A stretch of 64,000 nt of DNA from Oncomelania hupensis (GCA_036898135.1 CM072513.1:11033102-11097101); one strand, 5' to 3'; counted from the first letter of the stretch, positions 24,571 to 38,613 are shown. Numbers and translations are program-made. Notes: generated by a model from the sequence alone, not told the origin.

Positions 24571-24919
24571 CGCGCGTTTACCAACATCTGAGCAAATTCC
24601 TTGCGCAATGTTCGCTGTGGCCATAGGATGGAATAAATCCTGTATTCTGGCGCTAATGTTGCTCCTTGTGCAGGTGCATTCCTTGTAGCTGGCTTCAACT
24701 TGACCTGGGGGACATACCAGTTTGTGTACAACGTGGTGCACCTACGGCGCAGTCTACATGTCAAGGACTGGGGCAGTGATGAATGTGACCATGGCAGTGG
24801 CTCATTTGTTCCTGTGGTTCATGGTCTGCTCTCTGTACATGGGCTATTCTGATGACGCTGAACTCAAAGCTGCCGCTCTGGACAAGGAACTGAGAAAACA
24901 AGGCAGACAGGATGCCTGA
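19634..24919 (+). CDS. TMEM160: TMEM160-like mitochondrial membrane protein
   Basis: Four coding exons: 19634-20155 (ATG at 19658, preceded by acceptor cctgcag), a 25-nt microexon 21201-21225, 23755-23853 and 24674-24919 (stop TGA). Phases 0, 1 and 1 join correctly. The conserved core starts after the microexon with YLSWCRNTYLATV, matching the FLSWFRN region of vertebrate TMEM160, then AFLVAGFNLTWGTYQF and the last membrane segment ending LYMGYSDDAEL, as in LYMGQLELD of the vertebrate protein. The N-terminal 166 residues are Arg/Ser-rich and lack acidic residues early on, fitting a mitochondrial targeting region; vertebrate TMEM160 is reported to be mitochondrial. Within the last exon the homologous reading frame shifts by one base at about 24763-24766, so the protein cannot be read straight through. 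Intron 2 holds LINE copy C. Confidence 0.85.
20280..20690. repeat. Dispersed repeat (SINE/LINE-tail type) in TMEM160 intron 1
   Basis: After a (TTTA)n run, the phrase tatagcacc...ccagct...gctgatacaggatct recurs in related form at 26770-26830 and 50150-50235. It looks like the shared 3' region of a dispersed retroelement. No ORF. Confidence 0.5.
20695..20965 (+). mobile_element. 5S-rRNA-like SINE, second type
   Basis: The segment ATGTTAAGCAAAGCC followed by GGTTAGCACTGGGATGGGTA (20722-20763) resembles the internal promoter of 5S rRNA (AAGCTAAGC / GGTTAGTACTTGGATGGG). The rest of the 5S gene is absent and the downstream body is unrelated, so it is a 5S-derived retroelement, not a 5S gene. Ends and target duplications were not resolved. 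Confidence 0.55.
21751..23672 (+). mobile_element. GGATA-tail LINE copy C (5'-truncated, decayed)
   Basis: Starts in the linker (PKKKPWITPEL), passes through the reverse transcriptase with many frameshifts (EVQAGFRAGQSTTEHIFN; the FADD box has become FAYD near 22893), continues through KYLGAIVSDNGS and ends ...SSYGIG with a TAG in the GGATA tail (23653-23672). It lies in TMEM160 intron 2 in sense orientation. Confidence 0.9.
24530..24575. repeat. (GT)n microsatellite near TMEM160 exon 4
   Basis: A GT run interrupted by A and C, about 100 bp upstream of the acceptor of the last TMEM160 exon. Confidence 0.85.
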
Positions 24920-27747
24920 GGAGTGCTTTCATGTGATTCTTCTTCAGTGCAGTTGTTTGATAAATTGTCATCCTATACACGATGTATGATATAGGACATC
25001 TCCTGTTAAAACAGTGTTAAACAAATATCATGAAGTGCTTGGCGCTATAATGAAAACTAATATCCTGTTTTCTCCTGTTATTTTCTTGTTATATTAGGAC
25101 TGCCATTCTCTTAAGTTGTTGCTTAGTCCCGTTTGGACACCAAACCATGGATATTAGAGGCTTCCATCTTTCTTGCCTTACTTTGTACGGTTTGATCTGA
25201 AGTCATTATTTATTCCTGAAAGTTAAACCACACTATTAACAGGGATATTGGCTCTCATATCTTTTTTTCTATTTTCTTTGTTTTATTAATAATGTATTTT
25301 ATGATACATCTATTTTTTCTGATATTGAATTCTTTAAAAAGCTAAACGTTGATGTATTTTTACGTTGCTTTCATTGGTTTGATTCTTTGCATTGGTTTTA
25401 AAACTACGATGAGAGTTGTGTTCATGCATGTGTGACAGGTCAGCCTGTTTTTATTACATGTTAAATTAAGTGTATCATGATTATGATTGATAGTCTTAAG
25501 CTGATGATGTTTATAATTGCATGGGTCTAGCAGAACTGACCAATGATGATCATGACTATTAGTACATCCCCATTTGAGATGCCGGGGTTTTCTGTATAAA
25601 TAGGATCCACACTTCGTGGAAATTAGTGCTTTGAACTACCAGTTCATTCTCATTTGTTCTTTCTCATTCCTAATCTGTTCTATCAATCTACTATCTCCAT
25701 TCGCTAGACCAGTCACCTACTGTCTTTCTTGAAAACTCTCCCAAAACTCTTCATTTGTGTATGGGGTCTATTGGGTCATCTTGGGGATATTGGAGGCTTT
25801 CTGCCAAATGGTCTCTAGGGCTTTCTATGGTATTATTATTTAACAATGTAGGCATTTTATATATTTGTGTTTTGTTAATATTTTATAATGATGTTTATAT
25901 TCTATTTTGTTTTTGTAAATGGGAATTCAATAAATTAGAGTACAGACTCAGCATCCCCTGCATGGAATGCCTTTATTGTAAAGTGACCGACCGGCTGGTG
26001 GAGTGCCTTCAGTGTTACCATTAGGGTTGTTTCAGCAGATCTTTTATATGGATCAAGGGTGAGCCCTCTTTATTCGCCCCTTTGCAATCCACTGGACCCT
26101 ATAAACGTGACTAAGTAGCTAACTATTAGTACAGCTATATAGATAATACTAATTCTAACAGATGTACTTTTATATTATTTTTTTTAAAAGCTTTGGGAGT
26201 AGACACACTGGTAGCTAAACCTATTTGTTTCAATGGAATTTAAATATGTGCTCTTTATATTTCACAGCAGTTTTGGTGATGCTGAATGATATGTGCCATG
26301 TTCTGTTTACTCAATTTAGGTGCTTGAGGTTTCAGTCAGTTTGGGGTTTTTAGTAGCTGAGAACTTTCATTCGATAGTTTGGAACTGGGATTATCTTATT
26401 CAGATCTTAGTGCACCGAGAAATCAAAATTGAGTTGTTTCTCTGTCAAAGTCAGTAAAGCAGAAAACATTTATTTTAATTAACCTGTGTTAACAAATATT
26501 TATGCATGCAAGCATATATCCTGTGTGTGTGAGAGTGATTGGCTGTCATTAAGTTATTATTAATGTACATATTTGTGGTACTACATGTGGTTATGTGGTA
26601 TTACTAGCAAATTTTGTCTCAGGTCACTTTGCTTGGAAAACTGCACAGGAAATTGTGTGTGCTAGTATAGATCCATTATATATTTCATGTAGAAACATAA
26701 TCAAGTAGTAATCATAGAATAATCATGGTTATTGTTGTCATTTATTGTGTAATGTTTATTTAATCTTTTGTATAGAGCACTTTTCCAGCTTAGGAGCTGC
26801 TCAAGGCGCTGGCAGATACAGGATCTAATTGGCTAAACATTTATTTGTGATGTTTATGTAGCGGAGCTGTCCACTTTTATGCAGCATCAATCAATCTGCT
26901 GATTTTGATCTGGTTAATTTTGTTGTTTTTTTCCTTTTGTTATATCAGTGAATGAATGATTTTTGTGACTGTCATAATCATTTGTTTATTTTGTTTGTTT
27001 TTTAATTCCTATTTCTTTTTTCAATTTTGTTATTAAATCTATTTTTGAAGAGAAGAAAGAAAAGAAACTAAGTAGTAGAAGACTATTTTCTTGTGGATTT
27101 GAGTGTGTACATGTACTTGAATTCTCAGGTATTTATTTTGGTGTTGTTTCTTCCCTATTGTTTTGTCAGCTGAGATAACAATTATAACAACAATGTTGAA
27201 CCATACAGATCTGTTATTTTAATTTATTGAACAACTGTTACTTTATGTATAAGTTAAAATGCAACCAATAATAATACATATATATATTTACAAGGAAATT
27301 TATATAATTACAGTAATGGACTCGATCTCTCTATATATATAATCTAAATGTTTTTATATACAACATGCAACTCTATGCAGATCATCACATTTGTTATTCC
27401 CAATACTCATTTTTTGTTGTCCAGCAGTATTAATTCTTAAAAAAAACATGGACATTTACATCAGACAGATATGTTACTATTACTGCAGTTAAAACATTCA
27501 ATTATGGCATATTTATACAAACTGGATCAATCACAGAATTAACGACGAGACTTCAGACATTTAATTGATGGAAAGATTAATTGTACACAGTTCTTATTGG
27601 AGGGTAAGATATTTTTCAAATATGCATGAAACATCGCTTATTTTCTTTGCTTGAACAACTGTCTTTAAGATCATAAACAGGAATAATGTTCGGTGATCTG
27701 TAATTTCAATTTTGTAAATAGTAGTAATTGTATATCTGTCAAATTCC
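24920..27747. other. TMEM160 3' region and intergenic sequence
   Basis: Candidate polyadenylation signal AATAAA at about 25929. A SINE/LINE-tail fragment lies at 26770-26830. Otherwise AT-rich with no recognisable gene. Confidence 0.5.
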
Positions 27748-28228
27748 TATCCTATCCTATCCTATCTCGAAACTCGAAGATCGTAGGGGCACAACATATG
27801 ATTGTTTAACCAGCGTACTCCCATCTTTCCCTGTCCTCAGCAACCCCGATTGTTTCGCTCAGTGTCAAACCAGTCTATTCTCGAATGTTGTCCTCCCACC
27901 TCTTTTTCGGTCTCCCTCTTCTTCTACCTCCTTGCACTGTGCCTTGCAGGACTGTCTTTGCAAGACCTGATAATCTGGTGACGTGGCCATACCATCGGAG
28001 TTTCCGTTTTTTCACCACTGTGAGCAGGTCATCATGTTCAGTGGCTTGTGTGATGGTCTGTTGGACTTCGTAGTTGGTGTAGTGCTGGGTATAGGAAATG
28101 CCCAGAAGTCTTCTGTAGCACCTCATCTCCACGCTTTGTATTCTTCGTTGGAGATCTGCTGTGAGTGTCCACGTTTCGCAAGCATATAGGAAGATGGAGA
28201 TGACAAGGGAGCGCAGCAGTCTTACCTC
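27748..28228 (-). mobile_element. GGATA-tail LINE copy D (3' fragment)
   Basis: Begins (on its 3' side) with TATCC units at 27748-27768 and covers the last ~150 codons of the LINE ORF (SLVISIFLYACETWTL ... KKRWEDNIRE). It is truncated at 28228 inside the C-terminal region. Confidence 0.9.
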
Positions 28229-29054
28229 ATACGAATATACCACTCAGGCATTTAGTGTCCACAGATTCATTCCGTTCACAAGCGCCATCACATTTCACAC
28301 CATCAAAATTATTCTAGGTATTCAGATGGTTATTTCCACTCCATCACAGTCAATTAAAATCGTCAACACTACAGATTTTCAAATCAGAATGTACACACAG
28401 TTGCAATTTCACACCATTCAGAAATCACTGACATTGTACAAAATGCCTTACTTGTGGTTACTATTTACACACAACTAAAATACATACAAGCAATAATACT
28501 TTTAATCATTCACTCCACCTTTCGGCTTCACTTATTCCTTTTCTCTCGAATCTCTTTATGTGCAAACAGCATTTGTCAAAAATAAAAATTTGAATAAGAT
28601 GGAAACACTTTCTATCCATGTATTGTTATTAATATTAGTATTAGCAATGGTACAAGGCTGTGCACCAGTAAAATGACAGCAGCAAATGGGAGGTAACTCT
28701 TTCATGACGAAGTCTGCCCAGGAAATATACAGATCTGCTACCCAATGAGCAGTAAAACAGCTACGTGCACAACTTCATGCTATAAAGACACACTCTAGGT
28801 GCTGGATCTTTGTGATGCATGCGTTATCCCAGGTTAAATAGCCTATGTAGTTCAAACAATAGAAAAAACACAAACCAACTACGAGAGGTCAGAATTCCAT
28901 CAACGCTTAATGGACACAGTTTATGGAAATGAACCCCCCTCCCCTCCAGCTTTACTGTTGTGTTTGTCATTCACAATCTGCATGCATCTCACATGCAACA
29001 AAGGGTCTTGTTCTTTCACTCATGACATATGTAGTACAAAATGATGATTAATGT

Positions 29055-29236
29055 TCATGGCATTGATGATTTCATGAGCTGCTGCAGCCTGTTCAGGCGT
29101 TCATCAATTTCACTGATTTCGGCCGAACGATCATAAATGTGACTTCCCTCATCTGAAACAAAACACAGAGATAAAAGTTATGTAAGCTTTTAACTAAATG
29201 TATATTTAGGTCAAAGCACTATATAAATAGCCTAAA

Positions 29237-29283
<47 letters not shown>

Positions 29284-32200
29284 TATTTTAAAAACTTTCT
29301 TTTTAAGCCACACCTTCCTGTTTTCGTTTTTGAACAGATTAACACAGCTATTGACAAATTAACTGGATGAAAACTTCCGACTCCGCAAACATTACATTTG
29401 ACACAAAACATGTACATATCGATGTCAAAGTAGATGTAACTTCACTTGCAAGTAACCTAAAAACAAAGCAGGAAACATTGTTTAAAACAAACCTTTCAAC
29501 AATCATGTTAGTTCACAAGTAAAACAGCAAACAAAATGTAACATAATAATATCATTTTATAACAGTCTTCATAACTCGTGCAAAAAGAAACAAAGATCAC
29601 GCTAACACCGATCATCCCAACAAAAATGTATGCATGTACATTGAAGTTCAGACACTTAAAATCCTCTTATCTTCAAATTGCGCTTAGTTTTCAAGCCCTG
29701 CAGTGGAGGCAGTTGTTCTTTGCCATTTTATAAAAAAATGTTGGCTATATTTAATGAACATTTAAGCCTTCGGTGGGAAGCTTTTGGAAATTATCCAGCC
29801 TTCACTGTGATACACATGCACACTACAACACCACTTCAAATCTACTGTAAGAGACTCACCAACACTGGTAGGACTATCAGGTCCCATATTCTCCTTGTTA
29901 ATCACAGACCGGTGCCTGTCAAACTCAGTGTCTGGGGTGCTGGCCAGAGTGCAGTTAGTCAAGGTGCAAACATAATGTGCTCGTGGTTTCAACAATAACT
30001 TAACATTATTTCAACTTGTGGTTTCAACAACTTAACATTATTTCAACTTGTGGTTTCAACAATAACTTAACATTATTTCAACTTGTGGTTTCAACAACTT
30101 AACATTATTTCAACTTGTGGTTTCAACAATAGCTTAACATTATTTCAACTTGTGGTTTCAACAACAACTTAACATTATTTCAATTTGTGGTTTCAACAAT
30201 AACGTTAACATTATTTCAACTTGTGGTTTCAACAATAGCTTACATTATTTTATTTTCAGCTTGTGGTTTCAAGAATAACTTAACATTATTTCAACTTGTG
30301 GTTTCAACAACAACTTGACATTATTTCTACTTGTGGTTTTAACAATAGCTTACATTATTTTAAGTTTCAACAATAACTTAAAATTATTTCAACTTGTGGT
30401 TTCATCAAAAGCTTAACATTATTTCAACTTGTGGTTTCAACAATAACTTAACATTATTTCAACTTATGGTTTCAACAGTAACTTACATTATTTCAGCTTG
30501 TGGTTTCAACAATAGCTTACATTATTTCATTTTCAGCTTGTGGTTTCAACAATAACTTACATTATTAATTCTGGTGGCTTCAACAACTTGCATTATTTCA
30601 GCTTCAACAATAATTTTTTTGGTCAAAACAACGGTTAAATTTCATCAAATTGAAAACTCGAGTGCGGTTTTAGTGTGCTTTGATGCAGTATATGGCTGAA
30701 AGTTTGAAGTACTCCAGAAATTAAGTAGCAGACTCTCCACAGTGTGAAGAAAATGTGTTTGAATCAATGGCTTGCTTACAAATGTACTGGAAAGATTGAT
30801 AGCCTGACCTCTAGTGGCGAAAGCAGCTCCCTTTTAATTTGTTAGACCATGGTTTACAGATTTGAAAAAATGGAATCACTATCATGCATAGAATGACAAA
30901 TAGCTTGTTTTTGTTGTTTGTTTTTTTAAAATGTATAGCATGCATATGTTATACTTATTGACCATTCTATTATCTAACATGCAGGCTGGCAACTATATAT
31001 TAAATATTCATACAAAAAACAAAAACACAAACAAGCCATGCCAATACACGAATATGAACAAACCATGAACTGAAGTATCAACCAAAGGATATACTTTGCT
31101 CCGTGTGCTGGCCGCTTTTCTCACAATCCCATTGGATGTCTGACAACACACAATACAGCAGAACACATTAACTAAGTATTTACTAAGTCACACAACACAG
31201 CAGAACACATTAACTAAGTCACACAATACACCAGAACATATTAACTAAATCAAACAGCACACACTGAAAAACAAATATACAGGCACAAGAAATGTTAAAA
31301 CAGCATATGAATTGTTTCAATACTGAGTAAATACACAAAGTTTAACTATGAATTAACATTCGGTCACAATAAATTTAAACTTTGCTAATAAAAATAACTA
31401 CTGGAAAAGTACCTCTTTATTAATTGGCATTGTAAAAAGCTGCACTCAAAAACAAGACTAGATTTATTCAAAATACAATTAATTTTTATTTTAAACTCTT
31501 TAAAACGAAATTACACAGTATTTAAATTTTTCATTGATTGCACAACAATATATGTTGTGAATTCTTTTTATAAGCTATGTATAATTCTGTCACACATACA
31601 GGTACAGGTGAACAAATACAATAATTCTTACAACCTGTTCATCAAAGAAATGGGACAGCTCACCTGTGGACTCTGTTTTGTGTTATTGCTGTAGTTAAAA
31701 TTCCTGAAATGTGAAATGAAAAAAAATAATTTAATAATGCAAACTTTCGAAAAACAAAATTTAAAAACAATAAAAGTTTAAAAGTTCAGTTTATTATATT
31801 AAATGATTTTAAGTTTTGAAACCTATTCTATCCTATCCTATCCCGTAACTCGAAAGTCGTTGGGGCACTACAGATGATCGTTTAACCAGCGTACGCCATC
31901 TTTGTCCTCAGCAACTTCCATGGCTTCCTTCGCTCAGTGTCAAGCCTGTCCATCCTCACAAGTTGTCGTCTACCTTTTTTTCTGTCTCCCTCTTCTTCTG
32001 GTACTTGCACCGTGCCTTGCAGGATGGTCTTTGACCTGTTGCTGTGGTGACATGGCCATACCATCACAAACAACTGATCTAACATTCTCATTTTGTGACT
32101 GAAGTCATTTTCACCTTTAGGGGTAAGGTTGAACTTCTAATTATAAACAGGCTCTAGAAGGACTCTTGACACTGCAATGATTGTAACCTTAACTGCCCTT

Positions 32201-35200
32201 TAACCCTAATCTCATAAAACTATGTTAAGAAAACGCCAAAAAAGAAAACATATTACACACTTAGACAAATAGCAGAAGGGGAAATAACCATTTGAAAAAG
32301 CGTTACAATTTCCTTAATTAATTGTAAGCAGAAGGATCACTGCATTTTGTCATCATTTTAGCATTTTTAATCATGGAGTACCACAAATGGCCTATCTTTA
32401 TTCAAATGACGACCAAAAAGTGAGGTGTAGAACAGTACTTGTATCAATTTTTATTCATCAGATTAACATAAGTTGTACTGATAGAACAGTACCTGAGTCG
32501 TGAAGATGATGTGTAGGATCCATCAGACATACCACCATCACTTAGCTCCCCTTGGCTCCCAACTGCGCACCACAAACAAGAACTATCATGCAACTGCACA
32601 ACACACCGCGACATTTACAAAACAACTAAACTGAAGTTGCTGACAAGAAAGAGGACAAGCTAACAAGCAAAACCATGACACACAGAAACAACAAAAGTGT
32701 AAAAATAAGAATATTGTCAATGACGTGATAAAACAGGGGGCAAGGCACAACGCTAAAGAGCGGAGGAGGGGGAGAAGGGGGTGGGTGGGTGAATCATGAC
32801 TGTCTATCCACATCATTTACAATACCCAAATATCAATAACTTTATTGTTCGATAAAAACAATACTGCAACAACGATAATTGTTCTTGCATGATAATATAC
32901 TTTTTTTCTGTTTTCTTTAAATTAAAAAAAGTGAAATATTTTTAAAACATACATGATGACGTCCTGGATCTGTTGCGAAGATAAGCTGCAACAAAACAAA
33001 CAAAGAAAATGACTCCATAAATTTATTTTCGAATGATAACTTGGAGCCAAACAATGTACCCCCACGGGAATGAAGACAAAAGCTGCTGGAACTGCATTCA
33101 GATTGTCAACAATAGAACCAAATGCAAAATTCATGAGGCAGGCGTAAAAGTTGTTACACAAAATTAACATCAAACATCATCTTTGTCATCGTCCATTATC
33201 TTGTTTGTGAACAAAGAAATCCAATGTCCTGTCAGACACAACAGCAACAAATACAGCGTTGTGATCATGCTTTTTGTGTGGACATATTTAATAAAGATTA
33301 ATTCATATGAATTTTTCTCTTATAAACATGTCAACAACGTAGAACCAAAAGCTTACATGAATGCCTACTGGAGTTGATGCTGCCTGGAGACGGTCTGGAA
33401 GTATGTGAAGTTGCCGAAACATTTGATCGTTCTCTTCGCCTTCTGTTAGAGACACATGGGTAAATACGTCGCTAAACATCCAAGGCAGTATTGCATAACA
33501 GTTTTAAAAAGAACAACATTGCTGATAATTTGATACAGCTACAATCTGTTACCAGTCAAGTCAAGTCAAGTAGGCGTTAGTCACAAAAAGACAGTGAAAA
33601 TTACATCTTTTGAACATTATTTCTTGGCAGGAAACTGTTCAAAATGTATTTATGTGTTTTATAATGCCAATTTTGATGGAATTTGACAGCAGAGAGCATG
33701 GATTTGTAATCAACAGGCATGGTTAATTTTAATATTTGTTCCAAATTCTTGGTCAAAAGACAAAAGAGTCTGAATAAACAAATGAAAGTTTTGAACAACA
33801 GGAAATAACAAACATTACAGTAGTAGTAGTAGTAGTAGTAATAGTAGTAGTAATAGTAGTAGTAGTAGTAATAATAATAATAATAATTGTTGTTTGTAAT
33901 ACTGAGAGAAAAAAAAACACACAAAAAATACATAAATAAAATTTTTAATAATACATAACGTTCCAGTTGTACTCACTTCTTTAAAGATGCTTCTCTCTTT
34001 CTCCTTTCTTGTTCCTTGATGTAGCCAGTGGGATCAAATCTTCTTCTGGGACCTAGGCAGGCAAACAATCAGTCAATTAATCAGTGCTTGGCATCATCCA
34101 TCAACTTTATGAAAGAAGTCAACATTATTCAATGGAATTCGAACGAATGAAAACCTTTTTGAGGCTACATTCCATCCATGTCAAGGCAAGGCAAGGCAAG
34201 GCAAATTTTATTCCAGAAAAACCCATTAAGGGCACATGGACATGGTTAAAATAATATACACAAACATGCTCAATAATTAATTAACATTTTAGATTAAAAA
34301 ATAACATAAAAATTTTAAACTATTTATTTATACAGCGGGATAGAGTGGAGTGGGGGGGGGGGGGGGGGGGGGTGGCAGGGAGAGGTATGGAGTGGGGAAA
34401 AGAAAAAAGAACTTAATTGGGGACAACAACTATGAATCATAACTAACAATACAATTCAACCTAAACACATCAATGACAAACTACAGAAATAATTTTTATT
34501 ACACATAACCTGTCAACATCAGAACTATTAATTTTTGACATGGGATAAAAACGTTACATTTGTTTAATTATTAATTTCATAAGACTTACAAGCTTTAATA
34601 ATTCTGACTTTTTGTTAGATGACAATAATTCTTGAAATTTGATGGCTTTGGGATATCTATAATAATATGATTTTAATAAATCTCTTCTCGAGTTACAAAA
34701 ATGTGAACACAAAAATAAATAATGAAACTCATCACCAAGATAAGATCGCCACTATTACATTTTTGACATACACGTTCGTGTCTAGGAATGTTAAAATATC
34801 GGCCTCTCTGCACTGGCATTCTGTGGTTAAGTGTCCTAAACTTTAGAACAGATATTGCAAGATTTGTTGGTAGAACATGCAAATATTTTTCAAATTCAAA
34901 ATGTAGCTTAAACATTCGATAATTATAGTAAAGTTCATTATTGTTTATTTCCTCGAACCAGCCTTGAATAAACTGATCATGTAGGCGTTGTTTAATTGTA
35001 CACTTAAAAACTGAAGCAGAAGGCATAACATTTGTCTCATCAGCATGCAAAGGAAGGAACTCTTTTTATATTTTTGTCATCGTTCTTAAAAAGCGATTTT
35101 CCAGCTCAGGACCTGCTCAACTCTGTTGAATATTTGCATGTGGAAGGACATCTCTAGAGTCTTTGCATTGATAAAATGCCGTTTCTCATAAAATGCAATG

Positions 35201-38200
35201 CTGGCTTTTGTCTCTGTGGTGGGTTGGTCCTAGGATACATGCCGACAAAAGTGACCAGCACCAGCAAGCCATAACAAATGCACAATCTACAACAACAAAC
35301 ATAGATGCAAAATGAGTAGAAATGTAGGTTCATCCATACCAGCAGGTGAGGGAGACCTGGGAATGCTCTGGAAGCTGCCTCTCAAGGAAGATGGCGAATC
35401 TGACCTCCGGCTGCGGTTGGTGGGGGCGGAGGAAGGTCGTTCCCTTGACGATGACCTGTCCCTCTTCCCTGTGTGCAGGCGGTCTTGGGACAGTGACCTT
35501 TCCCTCAGCTGTCTTGAGGCTGACCTACATTTGACACAAAATGTTGACATACCTGATGGTAATAAGTTTGTAAGTTTCCTATTATCCCGTAACTCAAAGG
35601 TCGTTGGGACACCACAGATGATCGTTTAACCAGAGTACTCCATCTTTCCCTGTTCTCCGCAACCCTCATGGCTTCGTTCAGTGTCAAACCAGTCCATTCT
35701 TGAATGTTGTCCTCCCACCTCTTTTTCTGTCTCCCTCTTCTTCTGCCTCCTTGTACCGTGCCTTGCAGGATAGTTCTTGCAAGGCCTGATGCTCTGGTGA
35801 CGTGGCCATACCATCAGAGTTTCTATTTCTTCACCACTGTGAGCACGTCATCATGTTGTCCAATGGCTTGTGTGATGGTATGTCAGACTCATTATTGGTG
35901 ATGTGCTGGGTATAGGAAATGCCCAGAAGTCTTCTGTAGCACCACATCTCCATGCTCTGTATTCGTCGTTGTAGAACTGCTGTGGGGTCCATGTTTCGCA
36001 AGCGTATAGGAAGATGGAGATGACAAGTTCGCCAACACATAATTTCATGATCAGTGGCAATGCAAAGATTGTATGCTCAAACATACACAGGGATCAGTTT
36101 ACTAGCGCGCCCTGCGCCATTGACGCATAAAAATTAAAAATGACCCATCTACAATTCTTGCCAGGGGCCGAATGGCGCTTCGATTTTTGGTACCAGTGCG
36201 TCACCACAATAACAGTGCACTGTATTGGAGGCGACAAACGTGCTTTTGCTAAGGCAAGTTCAGCGATTGGCTATGAGGGCCCGGATGTTGATTTTTCAGC
36301 CAATAAGAAGTGTTGTACGATTCTTTCAAATCAGAATTTGCTATCGTCTGCGCGTATGTTGTGTCCGTGCAAGGAGGATTTTGTGTTTTTCTTTGTGCCG
36401 CTTTGAAAATGCCCCCCCCCCCCCCCCCCCCCCCTTCCAAAAAAAAAAAAAATAAAAAAATAAAAAATCAAAACAAAACAACAAACAAACTAAACTTGAG
36501 GTAGGACAGTCTAGACTGTCGTTTGCTGCTGTTAAACTACAGTCTACCGCCGCTAATCCTACGCAAGATGATTGTGTGAGCCCCGAGTCAAGTCAAAATA
36601 GGCTTACTGATCCCTGTTCTGGTTAGTGTTTTGTAGGTAAACATGCTTCACAACACATGCACACTCACAATAATCTATTTTGTTTTAATTTCTGTAATAA
36701 TATCTCCAGGTTATCTTTTACATGTACGTAAATTACTGCTGAAATCATGGCCCATTGAAATTTGATCTGAGGGGCCCAATGGCCCATAGCTTTTTTGTGT
36801 CAGGCTGAACCCTGCATACATGTAGCATCAGATTCTGTAACACAACTGAGTAAAACCTGCACAAAAGATGTGATGCTGGCCAGTCTATAAACTATTTTTA
36901 AATGAGTAGCTCTTTCCTTCCAACCCCACCCCAAATTTGTCACTAGGGTATTTTTAAAGTGAGCATGCTTCAAGAATGTTGGCAACATGTGCACTCTTCT
37001 ACTATTGCTTAAGTGTGAATCTGCTTGGTTAATTGCTCCTTGTGACATTAATACACTTTATTTGCTATTGAATTTTACAGGAATGAGGATGAAATGAACA
37101 GGTATTGAACTGAGCTGACCTTTCCCTGGAGAAAGACCTCTGCCTGCTGCCTGAATAGCCGCGTTGCTGGTTGGAGCGCTCAAGCGATGGCAGACGTTCT
37201 CGTGAACCAGTCCTAGCCGGTTGTCTACCTCGCTTGTACAGTGCCAGCTCATTGGTCAGACTCTTTACTCGCACTTTCAAGTTTCTCTCTGATGCTCTCA
37301 GCTCTTCTACCTGTACCAAACCAAAGTGATTGCTACTCATTAGGCAATCAAACAAGGGTCAAACTGTCTTTACGCTTGGCGGATAGAATGATTTAATTTT
37401 TGTAACACTGTCCTGTCCTAGATGTCAAATATAAGTACAAAACGCAATGTATACATACCAGACACATGTGCTCTGTCAAAACAAAACAAAACACGAAAAG
37501 AAAATGAGTACTTTTACCAACCGGCAGAGTTCATATCATCCAATCAAGTGATGAAGATGTTGTGCAAACGTCGAGAGCTCTTGTTTCTGAATTTAGTGAA
37601 GAGTTCACTGCAAATCTCAAACTGACAAAAATACAGAACCAACACTGATAGGAAGGAATGACACCAAAAAATCCTATCGGCAACTGTTGACAAAGAATGG
37701 ACAAACACACCTCTTCCAGCAGTTCTCTGTATTCCTGCCCTCGTTTGTGGGAAGCTCGTTGGTGTTCCGTCTTCTCCCTCATCAGTTCCTGCTCCAGGTT
37801 ACGAACCACGCCTTTCAGGGTTCGGATCTCTTTGGCGGCGTTGCCCTGTGTGGTGTTCTTCACCTCTCTGCGAAACTGCATAAACTCCTCCTCCAGGTCC
37901 TGTTTCTCTTGCAATAACTTCTTGTACCTATTGAAAGAGGAAGACTGACAATGGTGAAGTTGTACTTTCACAATGGACCGGTTTCCACTAAAGGGGCGCA
38001 CTTGACACTGGCTGAGTGTCAGAGATCTACAGAGATGCCAACCTGCAGAAAAATCTGTCATTGATAAATTTATAAATTGTCAGTAGATTTAAAATTTTGT
38101 CAGTAGACAATAATAATAATAATAATAATAATTTATTTTGTATAGCGCAATTCAAACATAAAATGCTTCACAAAGCGCTTGATCACACGCAGCCACACAC

Positions 38201-38613
38201 AGATACACACGCATAATAAATCTATTCTGCATTTAAAAACAAGACAACATGTAAACCTAGTAAAGGTAACAAACCAACAAATAAAAGTATAAAATCAGTC
38301 AATCAATCAATAATTTGAATAAACTTATATAAAATAAATGAATAATTTCACATAAAAAATTTAAGAGAGGGACGTTAATACCAAAAGAGGCAGATCAACA
38401 ATGCCTCATCTAAGATGTAAAGTGTAAATGGTGGTGAAATACAGCAGTTTTAAAAGTAGAATAATCGTTTAATAACTAAACATCGTTACAACATATGACA
38501 GGCCAGATGAAGAGAATAAAAGCTTGTGTAATGGCATTAATCTGGTTTAAAAAGAAAACATATTTGTGATTCACATAATAATAGTAACAACACCAATAAC
38601 AATAATAATAATA

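Noticed and set aside
29981..30612. Regularly repeated units suggesting a CRISPR array
   Set aside because: Units are tandem, variable and have no unique spacers; the setting is a eukaryotic intron.
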